Assembly (NCBI RefSeq): GCF_023016005.1
Contig: NZ_JALKAZ010000002.1
Location: forward strand, 1 to 64,000
Direction of reading: 5' to 3'
DNA length: 64,000 nucleotides
DNA from: Erythrobacter sp. F6033
Lineage (GTDB): Bacteria > Pseudomonadota > Alphaproteobacteria > Sphingomonadales > Sphingomonadaceae
The notes beneath the pieces were generated by a model that ran no database searches, was not told where the DNA came from, and saw only the letters and a program-made list of their open reading frames with translations. The position numbers were made by a program, and so were the translations under genes. Shown one piece after another: positions 27,614-36,781 of this stretch; within the stretch, counting starts at the first letter, position 1, and every line of letters starts with the position of its first letter.

Positions 27614-28744
27614 TCAATCCTGCGGGCGTCCTTCAGCATCGAAACGCAGATCCTTCGGCACATCGATGGTGGGCAGTTCTGGCGTCTCCCCGCGTTTGAG
27701 CGAGAGAACGAAAGCCACCAGAGTGGCGACCGCGATGTAAAGCTCCTCACGAACCATCTGATTGGTACGGGTTGTGAAGTACACCGAGCGGGCAAGCGCG
27801 GGATAGCGTAAGACGGGAAGCCCATCTTCAGCGGCAATCTCGCGCATCGCCATCGCCGTTTCGCCCCTGCCCTTTGCCAATACCACAGGTGCGGGAGCAA
27901 TGGCTGGATCATATGTCAGCGCGACAGAGAAATGCATCGGGTTCACAATAACAAATTGCGCGTCTTTCATCGCCGCTCCGACCCCGCCCCGCGCGAGATC
28001 ACGCTGACGCTGGCGGCGGGCCATCTTTACCTCTGGTGAGCCTTCGGATTGCTTATTCTCGTCGCGCATATCTTTATGGCTCATCTTGAGCCGTTTGGAG
28101 CGCTGGAACCGCTGCAATGGGTAATCAACCATGCCGATAATGCAGAGCCCGACGACAAGATAACCGACCAGCGTCAGCCCGGCATCCCATGCGAAGGACA
28201 ATTGTCCTTCCAAGGGGCCGCGCCCGAGCCCCACCACAATCGGGATGTTTGCAGACGCCCACCACCACGCAATAGTACCAAGCAGCACAAGTTTCAGAAT
28301 GCCTTTGCCCAGTTCGATCAGGCCTTGCATGCCGAACATCCGTTTTAGTCCGGACAAGGGATTGATACGGGAACCTTTGAATTTCAGCTGCTGGGGAACG
28401 AAACGCCCTTCTCCCAGAAGCAATTGCGATCCCGCTGTCATCACGATCACCGCCAATCCGATTGCAAATATCGGCGGCAGAATAGTTTCTGCGGCAGAGC
28501 CAAACATAGCCTGCGGCGTGAAGCTTTGCAGATCGCCGTGATCAAACCGGAAGCTTGATTTCGCAACGCGCCTAACACTTTCAAACAACCATGGACCGAC
28601 CATCACAAGCATCAGGGTGCCAATAGCCATCGCAGCGGCCGTGCTGACCTCTTTTGATCGCAGGACATCGCCTTTCTTGGCGGCATCGGATTTACGTTTC
28701 TCGGTCGGCTCAAAGGTTTTTTCGCCAGTGCTTTCTTCGCTCAT
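27614..28744 (-). CDS. flhB: Flagellar export gate protein FlhB
   Basis: Switches the flagellar type III export apparatus from rod/hook to filament substrates. The 376-residue protein has the basic N-terminus KTFEPTEKRKSDAAKKGDVLRSKEV, four membrane segments within residues 30-210, and a cytoplasmic domain. The autocleavage motif, normally NPTH, reads NPMH at residues 268-271, almost the same position as in Salmonella FlhB. The Asn-Pro cleavage pair is kept but the Thr is Met. The ATG overlaps the fliR stop by four bases. Confidence 0.95.
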   Translation of the reverse strand: MSEESTGEKTFEPTEKRKSDAAKKGDVLRSKEVSTAAAMAIGTLMLVMVGPWLFESVRRVAKSSFRFDHGDLQSFTPQAMFGSAAETILPPIFAIGLAVIVMTAGSQLLLGEGRFVPQQLKFKGSRINPLSGLKRMFGMQGLIELGKGILKLVLLGTIAWWWASANIPIVVGLGRGPLEGQLSFAWDAGLTLVGYLVVGLCIIGMVDYPLQRFQRSKRLKMSHKDMRDENKQSEGSPEVKMARRQRQRDLARGGVGAAMKDAQFVIVNPMHFSVALTYDPAIAPAPVVLAKGRGETAMAMREIAAEDGLPVLRYPALARSVYFTTRTNQMVREELYIAVATLVAFVLSLKRGETPELPTIDVPKDLRFDAEGRPQD

Positions 28745-29538
28745 CCCGCGCGCTCCGCGGCGGCGATCAAACCAGCGGACTGATCCAATGTCGCGTGCAG
28801 CAAAGCGATGAATTGTTCGACGACAATCGGCATGACCACAATCAGAGCCGTAAGTCCCGCCAGCACACCAGCGGGCAAGCCAAGTGCAAACAGATTAAGC
28901 GCCGGCGCAGACCTAGAGATCACTCCTGTGACAATCTGGACCAGCAGCAATACCAGCACCACAGGCAGCGCAATCGCTGCGGCGGTCGCAAAGCCATAAC
29001 CCATAAACAGCACAACATCGCGGGCTTGCATGTCGCCCATGGCAAACGAGCCTGCAGGGACCATCCGATAGCTTTCGATGAGCAATTCAAACCACAGCAA
29101 ATGTCCGCCAATTGCGTAGAAAAGCAGCGTCAGGATCAGACCGAAATACGTGCCGAGCGCGCCCGATTGCGCGCCGCTGTTTGGATCGATCGATGTCGCG
29201 ATTGCGAGCCCCATAGTGCCCGCGATCTGTTCAGCGGCGATGAGCGGAATAGCAAAGGCAATTTGCAGTAAAAAACCCAAAGCAGTGCCGATGATCACCT
29301 CCTGCAGAACCGCCAGAATTGCCGCGAAGCTCATCATATCGGGAAGGTCGGGCAGCGGAATCCAGATCGAAATAAAAACGGCAAATGCTAGTGCCAACAG
29401 CGCGCGAAGCTGAAACGGGACAGACATCCCGCCAATCATCGGCGCCGCAATCAGCGCCGCGCCGCAGCGGATCGACAGAAACAAGATCTGCCACAATTGC
29501 CCTTCGATGGACCCGAAACCGAAATCGAGAACATTCAC
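28741..29538 (-). CDS. fliR: Flagellar biosynthetic protein FliR
   Basis: Inner-membrane component of the flagellar export gate, assembling with FliP and FliQ. The 265-residue protein has about six hydrophobic segments, and FLSIRCGAALIAAPMIGGMSVPFQLRALLALAFA is a typical FliR N-terminus. The later stretch GLPAGVLAGLTALIVVMPIV is the last membrane region. The start overlaps the fliQ stop (ATGA), and flhB overlaps its own end. Confidence 0.94.
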   Translation of the reverse strand: MNVLDFGFGSIEGQLWQILFLSIRCGAALIAAPMIGGMSVPFQLRALLALAFAVFISIWIPLPDLPDMMSFAAILAVLQEVIIGTALGFLLQIAFAIPLIAAEQIAGTMGLAIATSIDPNSGAQSGALGTYFGLILTLLFYAIGGHLLWFELLIESYRMVPAGSFAMGDMQARDVVLFMGYGFATAAAIALPVVLVLLLVQIVTGVISRSAPALNLFALGLPAGVLAGLTALIVVMPIVVEQFIALLHATLDQSAGLIAAAERAG

Positions 29539-29807
29539 GCGGAGACCAAAGCGATCTGCGCAAAAATCTCACGCAGGAAATCGCCCAGCAGCGCCATCAT
29601 TGTTCCGCCCAAAACCACGAAGACAAGCGCCACGATCCCAAGTTTCGGGACAAAGGTAAGGGTCTGCTCGTTCACAGATGTTGCCGCCTGAATGATCCCC
29701 ACGATGAGGCCGATAACAAGCGCCGCGATCAAAACAGGGCCAGCGATCAAGGCTGTCACCCAAAGGGTCTGATCAGCGAGAGCCAGAAGCTGTGCGTCTT
29801 CCTGCAT
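29535..29807 (-). CDS. fliQ: Flagellar biosynthetic protein FliQ
   Basis: A 90-residue export-gate subunit with two membrane hairpin segments. QTLWVTALIAGPVLIAALVIGLIVGIIQAATSVNEQTLTF has the conserved QAATSVNEQTL loop. The ATG at 29807 is chosen because it gives the usual 89-90 residues, has AGG just upstream and lies beyond the fliP stop. An in-frame start at 29828 would overlap fliP. fliR overlaps its stop. Confidence 0.94.
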   Translation of the reverse strand: MQEDAQLLALADQTLWVTALIAGPVLIAALVIGLIVGIIQAATSVNEQTLTFVPKLGIVALVFVVLGGTMMALLGDFLREIFAQIALVSA

Positions 29808-29820
29808 TGCCTGGCCGCCT

Positions 29821-30609
29821 TCACCCAAAGCTCATGGCGAGGCTACCCATCAGCAGCGCCCAACCATCGACTAGAACGAACAGCAACAGCTTGAACGGCA
29901 GCGACACAATGGTTGGCGAGAGCATCATCATGCCGAGGCTCATCAAGACGCTCGCCACCACCAAATCGATCACCAGAAACGGTAGGAACAGCATGAATCC
30001 AATCTGAAATGCAGTCTCCAACTCGCTGGTGACGAATGCGGGAAGCAGGATTGAAAACGGCACTTCAGAAGGGTCTGAAAAGGCCCCAACACCCGCAATG
30101 TCCGCAAACATCATCAGGTTCGCCTCACGCGTCTGCCGGATCATGAATTCGTGGAAAGCCTCACCCGCACTGGCAATCGCGGCATCCGCGCTCAATGAGC
30201 CAGCGGCATAGGGTTCAATCGCAAGACTGTTCACTGCGTCGAGCGTCGGCGCCATCACGAACAGAGAGAGAAACAGCGACAGTCCCACCAGCACCTGTGT
30301 CGGCGGCGATCCCTGCAGGCCAATCGCCTGACGTAGGATTGAAAGCACCACCAGAATACGCAGAAAGCTTGTCATCATCAGCACGAGAGCGGGCAGGATG
30401 GTGAGCAAGCTCATCACCACCAGCAATTGCAGCGATGTGCTTAGCGGACTGCCCTCACCGGCACCGTCACTGCCCAATGCGCGTTCCATCGCGCTTCCGA
30501 TTCCAGAAGTATCGGACGCCGGGGCAGCAGCAAAGGCGGCCTCTGGCTGAATGGCGCAAACGAGCGCTGCGATCACGGCGATCGCCTGAACTGCGAAGCG
30601 GGTTTGCAT
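29821..30609 (-). CDS. fliP: Flagellar biosynthetic protein FliP
   Basis: Core of the flagellar export gate. The 262-residue precursor starts with a signal peptide (about 1-28, ending AFAAA), followed by a short periplasmic stretch. Then come LQLLVVMSLLTILPALVLMMTSFLRILVVLSILRQAIG and three more membrane segments. The periplasmic segment EAFHEFMIRQTREANLMMFA and the end LPFKLLLFVLVDGWALLMGSL are conserved in FliP. It overlaps fliO by one base at its start. Confidence 0.95.
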   Translation of the reverse strand: MQTRFAVQAIAVIAALVCAIQPEAAFAAAPASDTSGIGSAMERALGSDGAGEGSPLSTSLQLLVVMSLLTILPALVLMMTSFLRILVVLSILRQAIGLQGSPPTQVLVGLSLFLSLFVMAPTLDAVNSLAIEPYAAGSLSADAAIASAGEAFHEFMIRQTREANLMMFADIAGVGAFSDPSEVPFSILLPAFVTSELETAFQIGFMLFLPFLVIDLVVASVLMSLGMMMLSPTIVSLPFKLLLFVLVDGWALLMGSLAMSFG

Positions 30610-30887
30610 TATTCCGCTCCGGCCAAACGGTTCGCGTCAGCCTCGCCAAGGCGTACAAGGCCTTGCCGCGAACAACCGATCAGTATTTCGCGATCATGAA
30701 ACCGGACGACGGCCAGTTTAAGCCCCGGAGCGATCAGATTGGTCTGAATAAGCTGCACTGACTGATTGCCGCCCTGCGCCGTGTTCAGCCGGGTTTGAAG
30801 GTAGCGCGTCAGCCGCAGGCTTCCCCAGATCAACAGACCGAGCAGTGGCAGCAGCAGCGCGAGTCTCAAGACATATTCGACCATCAT
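30609..30887 (-). CDS. fliO: Flagellar export accessory protein FliO
   Basis: A 92-residue protein with one N-terminal membrane segment (about 5-25) and a cytoplasmic domain ending in a basic, Leu-rich part (REILIGCSRQGLVRLGEAD). FliO helps FliP ring assembly. The family is poorly conserved, so the call rests on topology, size and position between fliN and fliP. Two ATG codons in a row overlap the fliN stop; either may be used. Confidence 0.85.
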   Translation of the reverse strand: MMVEYVLRLALLLPLLGLLIWGSLRLTRYLQTRLNTAQGGNQSVQLIQTNLIAPGLKLAVVRFHDREILIGCSRQGLVRLGEADANRLAGAE

Positions 30888-31204
30888 GATTGCACCGCTC
30901 CAACAGAAGCATCAGCCGGTAACGAAGCGGCATCTGGCGTTGTTGGACCGGGCACATCATCCCCGACTAGGCTGACTATCCGCAGAGCAAAGCGACCATC
31001 TTGTGCGATCACTTCGCCTTGCGCGATGACCCGGCCATTTGCGGTCACATCCAACAATTCATCCGTCAATCGGTTGAGCGAAACAACGCTGCCTTCGCTT
31101 AAGGAAAGCACTTCCTTGAGGGGAAGTTCAGCCCTGCCAAGCTCGACAGAAAGTCGGACAGTGACATTACCAAAACGATGGAGCGCAGATGGGATGGCGG
31201 TCAT
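30884..31204 (-). CDS. fliN: Flagellar motor switch protein FliN
   Basis: Forms the lower part of the C-ring. The 106-residue protein is essentially one SpoA domain. VRLSVELGRAELPLKEVLSLSEGSVVSLNRL is followed by VTANGRVIAQGEVIAQDGRFALRIVSLV, which is closely like known FliN proteins. There is almost no N-terminal extension and a 20-residue tail. Its ATG overlaps fliM by four bases and fliO starts within its stop. Confidence 0.95.
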   Translation of the reverse strand: MTAIPSALHRFGNVTVRLSVELGRAELPLKEVLSLSEGSVVSLNRLTDELLDVTANGRVIAQGEVIAQDGRFALRIVSLVGDDVPGPTTPDAASLPADASVGAVQS

Positions 31205-32148
31205 GATGACACCTCTTGAGATGGGAAACGGGTGACCCGGATCGCCATCCGGTCTTCGAGAGAACCCAAACTGCCGAGCGCCACAGTCTCGTCACCAAGC
31301 CGCAAGGGTACATCGCGCGCAATGGTGAGCGGAATGTGATCGCCGGGTGCAAGATCATCGAGGCGTGTGAATGAGAGCTCAAATTCGGCAAGAATGGCCT
31401 CCAGCCCTATCGGAATGCCGGAGAATGGTGATGCGAGAGCGGCCTGATCTGGCGTCAGTTTTGCCGCCTGGTTGGGTGCAGAATTGGATCCGGCGAGCAA
31501 CACGCCCAGCGTGTCGTCGGGCACGGCAATGAACGCCTCCCAACTCGCATCATTTCTTGCGACAATCCGTAAAAGGAACAATTGGCAATCGCGGTCGGCG
31601 GCAAACGGCTTCAGCCTGCTAGCGCTCTCGCTCCGAACGATCACCTCGCCTTGGGGTTCATCGCCGTCATGCCCGCTTGCCTCACCAGCGCTAGCCCGCG
31701 CAATGGCCTTGGCAATTGCTGTCGCAATCTGATCGAGAAGCAAGGCGGCGGAGCGAGGCAATTGTTCCGGCTGTTCTTCGCCAAGAGCGCCTTCGCCGCC
31801 AAACGATCGGTCAGTCAGAGCGACAGCGGTTGGCCAATCCATCGAAAAGAGGACAGTCCGATTGTCAGAGCCGCAGCGCAGCAGGCTATTAGCCGCTACG
31901 GGACCGATGCGCGCAAAGACCTGCTCTCCCTTCATTGCCTTAGCATCTGCAAGCGTCACTGTTGGACGCCCACCAGCCAAAAGGCTTTCGAGGTCTCGCG
32001 ACAAGGCACGGGGAAACTCGCGCTGCCATAGTGATAACGCCTCGGCGCGCTCTTCAGGTCGGGGGCCACGGCGCGCCAACTCGTCACAATGACGGGCCAG
32101 CGGGCGGGCATCCGCAAAGGCTTTCTCGCTTGATAACTCCATGCTCAT
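31201..32148 (-). CDS. fliM: Flagellar motor switch protein FliM (divergent N-terminus)
   Basis: A 315-residue C-ring protein. The middle domain has WPTAVALTDRSFGGEGAL, including the conserved GGxG stretch, and the C-terminal SpoA part ends LRLGDETVALGSLGSLEDRMAIRVT. The N-terminal 25 residues (MSMELSSEKAFADARPLARH...) do not show the LSQxEIDALL motif by which FliM normally binds phosphorylated CheY. The overall sequence is rather divergent for FliM, but gene order fliL-fliM-fliN supports the call. Confidence 0.88.
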   Translation of the reverse strand: MSMELSSEKAFADARPLARHCDELARRGPRPEERAEALSLWQREFPRALSRDLESLLAGGRPTVTLADAKAMKGEQVFARIGPVAANSLLRCGSDNRTVLFSMDWPTAVALTDRSFGGEGALGEEQPEQLPRSAALLLDQIATAIAKAIARASAGEASGHDGDEPQGEVIVRSESASRLKPFAADRDCQLFLLRIVARNDASWEAFIAVPDDTLGVLLAGSNSAPNQAAKLTPDQAALASPFSGIPIGLEAILAEFELSFTRLDDLAPGDHIPLTIARDVPLRLGDETVALGSLGSLEDRMAIRVTRFPSQEVSS

Positions 32149-32732
32149 TGGACCAGAAACCCTTTGAAATGAACGGCTTCGATCCCGCCGAAACCCTCAT
32201 TCTCTTCGAGCACATCATTGATGGCGGCGGTCAGGCGGTCAGCCAATTTTTGCTTACCCTCAACCGAGTAGACATCTGCCTCCGGCGTTGCGGCGAGTTG
32301 CGCGAGAATTGCCGAACGGATGGCGAGTTCGTGGTTTTGAACCCATTGCAACACACGACCATCACGGCGGGTCGAAACAGCCAGCTCGACTTGAATCAGT
32401 CCTGGTGAATCGGCGAGATTTGAAGTGAAGCCATCGTCAAATCCGTAATAGACCGTGCGGAATTCGCTGCCGCCATCGCCATAGACGGTTTCCCCGCCAT
32501 CTTTGCCTTTGCTGCTTTCAGGCAAAGCATAGGGATCGCTTTCACCCTTTCGCACCATTTGCGGAACGTCGGGACCGGTTTCCGCATCGCCCCCGATAAA
32601 CCCGGCGGCGAATGCTCCGTACGCACCGCCTGCACCGACCCCGAGCATGACCAATGCGATAAGGACGATTTTCATCATCCCACCCTTGGCCTTTTCGGGC
32701 TCTTCGGCCTTTTCTTTCTTATCTTTCGCCAT
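32145..32732 (-). CDS. fliL: Flagellar basal body-associated protein FliL
   Basis: A 195-residue single-pass membrane protein that surrounds stator units. The short basic tail MAKDKKEKAEEPEKAKGG precedes a membrane segment at about 20-45. The periplasmic domain has the FliL-type sequence LIQVELAVSTRRDG and ends AVHFKGFLVQ. Its start follows the fliK stop by 33 bases and has AAGGAG upstream. Confidence 0.9.
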   Translation of the reverse strand: MAKDKKEKAEEPEKAKGGMMKIVLIALVMLGVGAGGAYGAFAAGFIGGDAETGPDVPQMVRKGESDPYALPESSKGKDGGETVYGDGGSEFRTVYYGFDDGFTSNLADSPGLIQVELAVSTRRDGRVLQWVQNHELAIRSAILAQLAATPEADVYSVEGKQKLADRLTAAINDVLEENEGFGGIEAVHFKGFLVQ

Positions 32733-32765
32733 TGAATCTCAGCTCCTTGGAGCGAACTCAGTCGA

Positions 32766-34349
32766 TCAAGCGAACAGACCTTTGCTGGTCAGATTGTGCT
32801 CACTTGATCGGGGATCGCTTTCTTCAGATGCTTGATGGTCCAAAGATGGTTTAGACGAAGCTTGGGTTGACCCTGTGGAAGACCCGTAGTGCGGATGACC
32901 ACTTTGGCCCGCTGCGCTTCCCGAATGCCCGCCAAAGCTGCTGTTCGTGCCGCCATTTGGCTGCCCTGTAGAACCGCCCTCATGCCCTCGAGAGCTTGCA
33001 CTCGATCCCATGTCAGCGCCCAAAGTAAGGGCACGGTCTGGCAATGCTGCCTGCAATGATGGAAGAAAACCGGGATCGCGGCTGCTCAAGGTTGCGCGCA
33101 AGTCCCCTGCCATCTGCTCCAAACGCATATTCACCACACCGAATTCAGAGTGTTTCAGTGCCACTTCTGGTCGGAGGTTGCGCCCGCTCTCTCGCGCTTC
33201 AGTCAACTGCGTGACCGCATTTTCCAGGTCGACGCTAGGCCGGATTTCGGGCGGTGGCACAGGCGATGCAGGATTTGTTGCTATGTTTGAGGCTGGCGAA
33301 GGGACGCCCATCGTATGGGTCGCGGCAGGCGATGTTACGCTTACCGCGCTTGTCACGTGGCTCGTCGATTGCACCACCGGCTCGGTTTTCGGTACAGGGC
33401 CTTCTTGCTTAGGTGAATCGGACTTTCTCGGTTTGGGCGGCAAAGGGATGACGATGGTTGAGTCGTCGTGCTTTGTCTCAATCGATTTCACTTGATCTGG
33501 AGGAGCTGCCTTGTCGGCTACATCGCGCCTAACAACGGCATTTTGACTGACAGAGACCAGCGGGCGGATCTCGAATTGATTGCCAATCGAGGGAGCAGCG
33601 CTGGGCAGAACCGCGGCCTCTTGTACCGGGACTTGGGCACCGACATCGTCTGTCTCCACCTCAGTAAAAGCATCCTCAGATGTCACCGCAGCGACCTTTA
33701 AAGGGGGCGCACGCAAGGCGACCGGATCAGCTGTTTCGCCTGCCTTTTCAGCTGCAGGAACGGTTGCCGAACCAGTCGCGGCGAAATGCCGACCCTTTTC
33801 CCTGTCGCCTTTCGGTTGATCCAGCAAAGGCTTGGCCATCGTCTCCGCTGAGTTCACGTCCTGTGGCAATGGTTCAGAATGTGGCTGGCGCAAAACTTCG
33901 CGCAGGTCTGTAGATGAAGGTACAACAGGTACATTGATCGCCTGATCGATCACTGCCGCGCTTTTTAAACTCTGCCTAGAAGGCTCGAGTTGCGGCATAG
34001 GCAAAGTGGCTAGCAGTGCTTCGTGAGAAACAGCAGATCGTGAAGCAAGCGGCAATTCCTCGCCAACTAGCGGCATTGGTTTGCCGGTCGGAGGTTGGGG
34101 TTTTGCCGCGCTGACACTTTGGCCAACTGGCTGACTGGAAAGATCAGTTGGGCTAAATGGAAAGCTTTCAGCCAGAGGTTGGCCGCTTTGTCCGAACTTG
34201 GCTTCGAGAACACTCGAAAATCGCATTTCTAACGGTATTTCAACGCTTTCTGTCACTGCCGCATCAAGATCGACAGCGATCATACCTTGGCCCGGTCCAG
34301 CGTTCAGACCTGAAATCAAAGAATGTGCGTGCAGCATGTTCGGGTTCAT
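32766..34349 (-). CDS. fliK: Flagellar hook-length control protein FliK
   Basis: A secreted ruler that measures the hook and triggers the export switch through FlhB. The 527-residue protein is mostly Pro/Ser/Thr/Val-rich low-complexity sequence. The C-terminal part has LKHSEFGVVNMRLEQMAGDL and SLQAALPDRALTLG, fitting the Flg_hook domain. The last 90 residues are Gly/Ser/His-rich. Family sequences are poorly conserved; the call also uses position between fliJ and fliL. The start overlaps fliJ by four bases. Confidence 0.85.
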   Translation of the reverse strand: MNPNMLHAHSLISGLNAGPGQGMIAVDLDAAVTESVEIPLEMRFSSVLEAKFGQSGQPLAESFPFSPTDLSSQPVGQSVSAAKPQPPTGKPMPLVGEELPLASRSAVSHEALLATLPMPQLEPSRQSLKSAAVIDQAINVPVVPSSTDLREVLRQPHSEPLPQDVNSAETMAKPLLDQPKGDREKGRHFAATGSATVPAAEKAGETADPVALRAPPLKVAAVTSEDAFTEVETDDVGAQVPVQEAAVLPSAAPSIGNQFEIRPLVSVSQNAVVRRDVADKAAPPDQVKSIETKHDDSTIVIPLPPKPRKSDSPKQEGPVPKTEPVVQSTSHVTSAVSVTSPAATHTMGVPSPASNIATNPASPVPPPEIRPSVDLENAVTQLTEARESGRNLRPEVALKHSEFGVVNMRLEQMAGDLRATLSSRDPGFLPSLQAALPDRALTLGADMGSSASSRGHEGGSTGQPNGGTNSSFGGHSGSAAGQSGHPHYGSSTGSTQASSKPSLDHQASEESDPRSSEHNLTSKGLFA

Positions 34350-34801
34350 CGGGAATTCCTCAGTTCGTCTTTCGCGCTAATCTGCAACTTGCGTGCCACG
34401 TCCTTCTGGTGAGCAGTTTCGCGCTGCTCTTTTTCCGATTCCAAATCCAGTTGCGCTTGGACTGCGCGCTCGCTTAAGCGGCGCATCCTGTTGTCGGCAG
34501 CGGCCAAAGCCTCCTGACCACGTTCGATCTGACCTAGTGCGTGATGGCGGGATTGTTCAGCGCGGCCAGCCAGCGCCGCAAGAGAACCTGAAAACTGGCC
34601 AAGCCTGCTCACACTTTCACCGTCATTTTTTCCGGCGCGGGATTGATAGAAGACCGCAAGCTCTCGGCTTTTGGTGGCGAGGGCTGCGCTCTTGGTTTCT
34701 TCGGTTACGGCTTCCGCAAGTGACCGTATCGCCTCGCGCCGAGCTATCTTTGCTAGCATCTGTTGACGACGAAGCAGGGTCAGCTTTCGTTGCTCACGCA
34801 T
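34346..34801 (-). CDS. fliJ: FliJ-like flagellar export chaperone
   Basis: A 151-residue coiled-coil protein starting MREQRKLTLLRRQQMLAKIARREA. It is Arg/Gln/Ala-rich throughout with few prolines, as expected for the antiparallel coiled coil of FliJ, which couples the FliI ATPase to FlhA. The ATG at 34801 overlaps the fliI end by eight bases; the frame is open upstream inside fliI. Sequence conservation of FliJ is low, so position after fliI is the main evidence. Confidence 0.8.
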   Translation of the reverse strand: MREQRKLTLLRRQQMLAKIARREAIRSLAEAVTEETKSAALATKSRELAVFYQSRAGKNDGESVSRLGQFSGSLAALAGRAEQSRHHALGQIERGQEALAAADNRMRRLSERAVQAQLDLESEKEQRETAHQKDVARKLQISAKDELRNSR

Positions 34802-36134
34802 GAGCGGAAACCTGCTCAGAAATTTCACCAAGCTGCACCAAGCTATCCGGTAGGTTCACCGCCTCGCCGCGCGCCTGCGTCAGAAACGCGTCAATTGTTG
34901 GCGTGTGCTCAAGCGCGACGTCCAAAACGCGGTCGGAGCCTGCGCGATAAGCACCCATCAGCACCAGATCGCGGTTCTCCTCGCGGGTGGAAATTAATGA
35001 GCGCACTTGCTGCGCCGCTTTGACGATAGATGGGTCGACCAAATCATCCATCACGCGGCTAAGCGATGCGGGGACATCGATAGCAGGATAATGGCCACGC
35101 TGAGCGAGCTCCCGGGAGAGCAAAATGTGCCCGTCCAAAATCGCTCGCGCTGTATCAACTACAGGGTCACGGGCATCATCACCATCGGCCAGAACGGTAT
35201 AAAGACCCGTGACCGATCCGCCGGTGCTCGCAGAATTCCCTGCCCTTTCGACCAGCTTGGTAATGGCTGCCAAAGCAGACGGAGGATACCCGCGGGCAGC
35301 ACCGGGCTCTCCGAGCAACAGCGCCAATTCGCGCGCGGCATGTGCCACGCGTGTAAGACTATCCAGAATGAGCATTGTCTTCTTGCCTCGGGCGCGAAAG
35401 TATTCGGCAATGGCGCTGGCATATTGCGCCGCGCGCAGCCGCAGATTTGGCGCATGGTCAGCCGGGACTGCGACCACAACCATCCGCCCGCGCCTGGCGC
35501 CCTGCATATGGCGGTTGACGAAATCAGAGACTTCGCGCGCGCGCTCACCAATAAGAGCGACGACGATAATGTCGGCCTCTGCATGACCAGCCATAGTATC
35601 GATAAGCACCGATTTGCCGACACCGGACCCTGCGATCACGCCAAGCCGCTGTCCCACACCCATCGTCGCCAGGGCATTGATCGCGCGCACGCCGCAATCG
35701 AATGGCACCCGAACGGGCGCGCGTTCCAATGCGCTCTCACGGTGTCCAGCGAGTGGCCAGCTCTGATCAAGTGCCAGCGCAGGGCCACCATCAATCGGCT
35801 TGCCCAAACCGTCGACCGCGCGGCCCAACAGGGCCTCGCCAAGCCGCACGGCCCCGGGATTGCCCATCGCTCTGACGGGGGCATTCGGACGGAGTAAAAC
35901 CGTATCGCCCAAAAGCATCATCAATGAATGCCCGCTGCGAAACCCGATCACTTCGGCAAGAGAGGCTTCGCCATCGTCATTTTCTATCGCTCCCAGCGAA
36001 CCAATCGGCAGCGGCAATCCGGCGACTTCGACAAGACCCCCGTCGCAGGCGACGACCTTACCCGTAAGCACCGGAGCATTAGAAACATTGAGACTGCGCA
36101 TTCGAGCGAGTTCGAGCTGCATTTCATCGATCAT
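34794..36134 (-). CDS. fliI: Flagellum-specific ATP synthase FliI
   Basis: Cytoplasmic ATPase of the flagellar export machine. The 446-residue protein has Walker A GSGVGKS in LGVIAGSGVGKSVLIDTMAG, GERAREVSDFV, Walker B as TMLILDSLTRVAHAARELAL and the family stretch GEPGAARGYPPSALAAI. The ATG at 36134 overlaps the fliH stop as ATGA; an upstream in-frame ATG would put 11 unneeded residues inside fliH. Confidence 0.96.
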   Translation of the reverse strand: MIDEMQLELARMRSLNVSNAPVLTGKVVACDGGLVEVAGLPLPIGSLGAIENDDGEASLAEVIGFRSGHSLMMLLGDTVLLRPNAPVRAMGNPGAVRLGEALLGRAVDGLGKPIDGGPALALDQSWPLAGHRESALERAPVRVPFDCGVRAINALATMGVGQRLGVIAGSGVGKSVLIDTMAGHAEADIIVVALIGERAREVSDFVNRHMQGARRGRMVVVAVPADHAPNLRLRAAQYASAIAEYFRARGKKTMLILDSLTRVAHAARELALLLGEPGAARGYPPSALAAITKLVERAGNSASTGGSVTGLYTVLADGDDARDPVVDTARAILDGHILLSRELAQRGHYPAIDVPASLSRVMDDLVDPSIVKAAQQVRSLISTREENRDLVLMGAYRAGSDRVLDVALEHTPTIDAFLTQARGEAVNLPDSLVQLGEISEQVSAHA

Positions 36135-36781
36135 CCCTGCAGCGCCTCCGCGATTGCGCGGCGCCATTGATCCGGTCCGTCGTGCACCTCGCCGTCGCCG
36201 CTTACCAGTCGAAGCGACCCGCGCGGTATGTTTGCATCCGGCATGATCGCCCAGCCCTGCGGTGCGGATTTGCCGAGCATTTCGATATCAAGGGGGTTGA
36301 GATGCAGCGAGCAATGCTCTGCCGCCATTCCCAGCGCCTTTGCGGCCCCCTTCACTCGCTCCATCAAGCCATCTGCATTGAGCACACTGGCATCCAGAAC
36401 CTGCCCGCACAGTGACAAGACCGTCTCGGATAGGGCTTGCGCAAATGCGTCCATCGCCGCTTGATCAAGCGAACGAAACGCCAGCCGTAGATCGCGCTGC
36501 TGACCGGCAGTAACGTCAAACTCCGCTTGTGCGGCGGCCCGGCCTGCGGCTTCGCCATCAAGAAAAGTCTGCTGCAAGGCGTCCGCCTCATCAACGGATT
36601 GGCGCAAGTCTTCTCCAGCACTAGAATTGGGCTTTGTCTGAGATAGGCCCAGGCCGAATATTGCCCCTTCCTGGAAACCACCGCGACTGCCCATCGCCGC
36701 GATCCAATCCGGTGCGCCATTCGCATCCTGCACCGGCGTATCGGTCAACAGGCTGATCCAATCAGACGAACTCGCCATCAT
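36131..36781 (-). CDS. fliH: Flagellar assembly protein FliH
   Basis: A roughly 216-residue regulator of the FliI ATPase. The middle is a charged helical region (LQQTFLDGEAAGRAAAQAEF), and the C-terminal half (LSLCGQVLDASVL, VKGAAKALGMAAEHCSLHLNPLDIEML) fits the FliH/V-ATPase E-like domain. Two ATG codons (36781 and 36778) lie inside the end of fliG with GGAG before them; the second has the better spacing. The open frame upstream is a shadow of fliG. Confidence 0.85.
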   Translation of the reverse strand: MMASSSDWISLLTDTPVQDANGAPDWIAAMGSRGGFQEGAIFGLGLSQTKPNSSAGEDLRQSVDEADALQQTFLDGEAAGRAAAQAEFDVTAGQQRDLRLAFRSLDQAAMDAFAQALSETVLSLCGQVLDASVLNADGLMERVKGAAKALGMAAEHCSLHLNPLDIEMLGKSAPQGWAIMPDANIPRGSLRLVSGDGEVHDGPDQWRRAIAEALQG

